From Mycoplasma_H phocimorsus (lineage in GTDB: Bacteria > Bacillota_I > Bacilli_A > Mycoplasmatales > Metamycoplasmataceae): a stretch of 42,579 nucleotides of DNA. Under the pieces are notes generated by a model. It saw only the letters and a program-made list of their open reading frames with translations. It was not told where the DNA came from and did no database searches. Where the stretch lies: NCBI RefSeq assembly GCF_030077865.1, contig NZ_JASDDP010000020.1, one strand, 5' to 3'. Positions 40,622 to 42,579 of this stretch are shown here, piece by piece. The stretch's first letter is position 1; every line of letters starts with the position of its first letter. The position numbers and the translations under genes were made by a program.

Positions 40622-40673
40622 AATAATTTTTGTAAGTATTTATATTGTTATTATTATTAAATAAGGTGGTAAT
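40622..40673 (+). repeat. Conserved 5' flank, copy 3 (before paralogue 4)
   Basis: Same element as at 37171 and 38661 (TTTTTGTAAGTATT, then TATTGTTATTATTATTAAAT, then AAGGTGG), directly before the ATG. Confidence 0.75.
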
Positions 40674-42008
40674 ATGAAATTAAAAAATATAATAAGATGA
40701 ATAACTTCAACTGTAGGAATGGCATCAACTTTTTTAATTAGTGCATCAGTTAGCAACTTTCATACATATGAAATACAATATGAAAACACTGATAATATTG
40801 ATGTCAATAATTTAACTAGAAAATACAATTCAAATGTAGAAACGAAATTAGTTAAAACAAAAGCAAAAAATGAATTTATATTTTCAGGTTGAAAATTAAA
40901 AGATGAAACAATAATAGATACGATAGCAGTTGGCACTCAAGAAAATATTATATTATCACCAGTTTTAATAAATGAATATCCAAATTACTCTTTTATCAAG
41001 AATTTATTTATTGATAGTTCATCAAAAACAAATTTTGATATTAGATTAATTAAAATTAAGCAATTAATTACTAAAGAAGAATTAGCTTTTGGTAATGAAA
41101 AGTATCAATTACAAAAATTAATAGTTGAATTAATTATTAATTTTAATAATAAATTAATTCAAGATACTATACTTGATTCTCAGTTTGCAAGTGGCAGCCA
41201 TGTTTCTAATAATTATACTTCTATTCAATCACAATTTAATGTAGAAAAAATTGAAAAAACGAAAGAAGAAATATTAAAAAATCCTAATAAAAAAGTTTCA
41301 GTTTGAGGATTGCTTTGAGAAGAAGTAAAAGGCTGATGAAATAATTGGATGGGTACAGCATTTTATGGTTTAATTGGAGTTAGTGCAACAATAGGAATTG
41401 GCTATTCAGCATATACATCTTATTGAAATAACAAGAGAAATTTTATTTTAAATGATGGAGAAAAGTTAAAGATTAAATTAGAACTTTATCCAGATGATAG
41501 AAAAAATATTGGTCATTGATTTGCTCGTTTTTATAATAAAGGCAGTGCTATAAAAACAACATGTATATGCCAAACAAGATTTGAAAAGCGTAATAATACT
41601 TTACCACTATCAATTGAATATATTTTAACAAATACTCCGAAAAATCCTGGATTACTTTTATATAATACAGAAAAGAATGATAAAAAAGGAAAAGATAATT
41701 TTGATACGAATTTTATTTCTATTAAAGATTATTATCCAGGAACTAATGAGATTATTGTTTTTGGGTTTGAAAATGGTGGTAAAGAAAAGAAAAGGTTGGG
41801 GCGTCTAAAAATAAGTAGGGAATTAATTAGAAAAGAACAATCAGAAAAATGTTATACTTTAGAAACTAAAGAAGGCTGCAACAATCAATCTTCCAGTCAT
41901 ACTACTACAAATGGTAAAACAGTTTTTTCAATAGCAGAAGAACAAAAAGAAATACCTTTAACAAAGATTGTTCCAGCAACTCTTATAGCCACAAATAATA
42001 GCAATTAA
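40674..42008 (+). CDS. Membrane protein paralogue 4 with decayed cysteine tail
   Basis: 444 residues. The N-terminal signal-like helix, repeat (KAKNEFIFSGWKLKDET), helix KYQLQKLIVELIINF, Trp-rich VWGLLWEEVKGWWNNW and transmembrane helix FYGLIGVSATIGIGY match the other copies. The beta-rich domain keeps TCICQTRF. In the tail the cysteine unit is still alignable (CNNQSSSHTTTNGKTVFSIAEE), but five of six cysteines are replaced by Ser, His, Val or Phe, and a new Thr/Ala-rich end follows. The frame is intact and the ribosome binding site AAGGTGG is present. Function unknown. Confidence 0.83.
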
Positions 42009-42031
42009 ACTATTATTAGATTTTAAAATTT

Positions 42032-42063
42032 AAAAGTAGAGTTTTTAAATTAACTCTACTTTT
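42032..42063. terminator. Terminator after paralogue 4
   Basis: AAAAGTAGAGTT / AACTCTACTTTT, a 12-bp stem with an 8-nt loop and T tract, 23 bp after the stop. Confidence 0.85.
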
Positions 42064-42096
42064 AGTTTGTAATTATTTAATTAAAATATTAAAAAT

Positions 42097-42124
42097 ATAA
42101 AAAAAGACAACATAAGCTATCTTT
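42097..42124 (-). terminator. Terminator of the tRNA unit
   Basis: On the minus strand AAAGATAGC-TTAT-GTTGTCTTT (9 bp with two G-U pairs) is followed by a T run, 15 bp after the tRNA-Arg 3' end. Confidence 0.7.
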
Positions 42125-42138
42125 GATGAATTAACATA

Positions 42139-42215
42139 TGGCGCGCCCGAGAGGAGTCGAACCCCTAACCTCTTGGGCCGTAACCAAGCACTCTGTCCTA
42201 TTGAGCTACGGGCGC
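42139..42215 (-). tRNA. tRNA-Arg (anticodon ACG)
   Basis: A 77-nt cloverleaf with encoded CCA. Acceptor stem GCGCCCG pairs with CGGGCGC, the D arm is GCTC ... GAGT, the anticodon stem is CTTGG / CCAAG with loop TTACGGC, and the T arm holds GGTTCGACTCC. The anticodon ACG is normally read as ICG and serves CGN arginine codons. Confidence 0.95.
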
Positions 42216-42220
42216 ATAAT

Positions 42221-42295
42221 TGGAGGCACCAACCGGATTCGAACCGGTAATCAGGGTGTTGCAGACCCGTGCCTTAGCCATTTGGCCATGGTGCC
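42221..42295 (-). tRNA. tRNA-Cys (anticodon GCA)
   Basis: A 75-nt cloverleaf with encoded CCA and discriminator U, as expected for tRNA-Cys. Acceptor stem GGCACCA / TGGTGCC, anticodon stem CGGGT / ACCCT-type with loop CTGCAAC, and T arm CCGGTTCGAATCCGG. It lies first in the two-tRNA transcript, 5 bp before tRNA-Arg. Confidence 0.95.
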
Positions 42296-42315
42296 ACTAC
42301 ATGGATTGCTATAAC

Positions 42316-42344
42316 ATTATAACATATTTATAATTGGTATACAA
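42316..42344 (-). promoter_or_regulatory. Promoter of the tRNA-Cys/tRNA-Arg unit
   Basis: On the minus strand TTGTAT (42339-42344), a 17-bp spacer and TATAAT (42316-42321), about 20 bp before the tRNA-Cys 5' end. Spacing and -10 are consensus for the housekeeping sigma factor. Confidence 0.75.
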
Positions 42345-42483
42345 AATTATAAAACATATTTTTAAATGCTAAAATTATAAAAGATAAAAAATAGCTAATA
42401 CAAAAGAATAACTAAAACATTATAAAATTTATGTTTAAACTATTAAAAATAGTAAAATATAAATAATTATAAAAAGGAGAAAA

Positions 42484-42579
42484 ATGTATTTAACAGAAAA
42501 AAGAAGTAAACTAATTGTTACAATTGGTCCTTCAAGTGAAAAGAAAGAAGTTTTAAAACAATTAATTGAAAATGGGGCT
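42484..42579 (+). CDS. pyk: Pyruvate kinase, N-terminal fragment (cut by window edge)
   Basis: The visible 32 codons read MYLTEKRSKLIVTIGPSSE, then KKEVLKQLIENG. They match the start of pyruvate kinase, in which the motif K-x-x-x-T-I-G-P-[AS]-S forms part of the barrel near the active site. Pyruvate kinase makes ATP and pyruvate from phosphoenolpyruvate and ADP in lower glycolysis. AAAAAGGAG lies 5 nt before the ATG. It is divergent from the tRNA unit. The rest is beyond the window. Confidence 0.9.
   Translation, partial: MYLTEKRSKLIVTIGPSSEKKEVLKQLIENGA

Larger units (their letters stand above)
40161..40673. other. Long intergenic region with possible gene remnant
   Basis: 513 bp with no full gene, much longer than the other gaps of this array (214-225 bp). 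Around 40388-40454 a short frame reads MVENCNRHLYIRTEWLTW then EHFKR and stop. Another frame near 40456-40515 reads IIYDDVKDTLNAKIKYKNF. TGA tryptophans and protein-like composition hint at a decayed gene, perhaps a lost paralogue or mobile element. A strong terminator lies at 40490, and the last 52 bp are the conserved 5' flank of copy 4. Confidence 0.35.

Overview
The window looks like a Mollicute chromosome, a mycoplasma in the broad sense. It is very AT-rich, and nearly every gene reads through only if UGA codes for tryptophan: aspS, ktrB, secDF, pip, tyrS, the Ca2+-type ATPase and all the surface proteins. Genes are densely packed, short overlaps are common, and neighbouring transcription units are usually separated by a short bidirectional hairpin terminator. 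A GyrA with a long acidic N-terminal tail suggests the hominis-type clade, but that placement is tentative.

Left part (1-26.6 kb) is mostly housekeeping. It holds the start of an IS30-type transposase abutting a cluster of hairpins, the aspS-ktrA unit divergent from ktrB (potassium uptake), gyrA, rpmF, ruvAB, a fused secDF, a small hypothetical gene, pip, a DnaI-like helicase loader and a P2A cation ATPase. These are followed by an APC permease, smpB, a four-helix membrane protein, an ABC-F ATPase overlapping tyrS, a PQ-loop transporter, fpg with an Smr protein, and an S1-domain protein coupled to a divergent Pgi-like protein. Eight transcription units have a -10 hexamer only 6-9 nt before the ATG, as expected of leaderless mRNAs. 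Others have a clear AGGAGG-type site.

Right part (26.6-42.0 kb) is surface or accessory. A lipoprotein on the minus strand apparently starts at ATT. Divergent from it is a reading frame of about 2,230 codons for a lipoprotein joined to a type I pullulanase (two CBM41-like modules around a GH13 domain with all catalytic residues), split by one in-frame TAA. Then come four tandem paralogues with a signal-like N terminus, an InlB-type repeat, a Trp-rich segment, a Gly-rich membrane helix and a cysteine-rich tail. The tail is expanded threefold in copy 3 and has lost most cysteines in copy 4. The same front-end layout (repeat, helical region, Gly-rich hydrophobic segment) occurs in the pullulanase lipoprotein.

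Right edge: a tRNA-Cys/tRNA-Arg unit on the minus strand with a canonical promoter, then the start of pyk.

The most interesting points are the tandem Cys-tailed paralogue array, the stop-interrupted pullulanase, the apparently catalytically dead Pgi-like protein, and the set of leaderless promoters.
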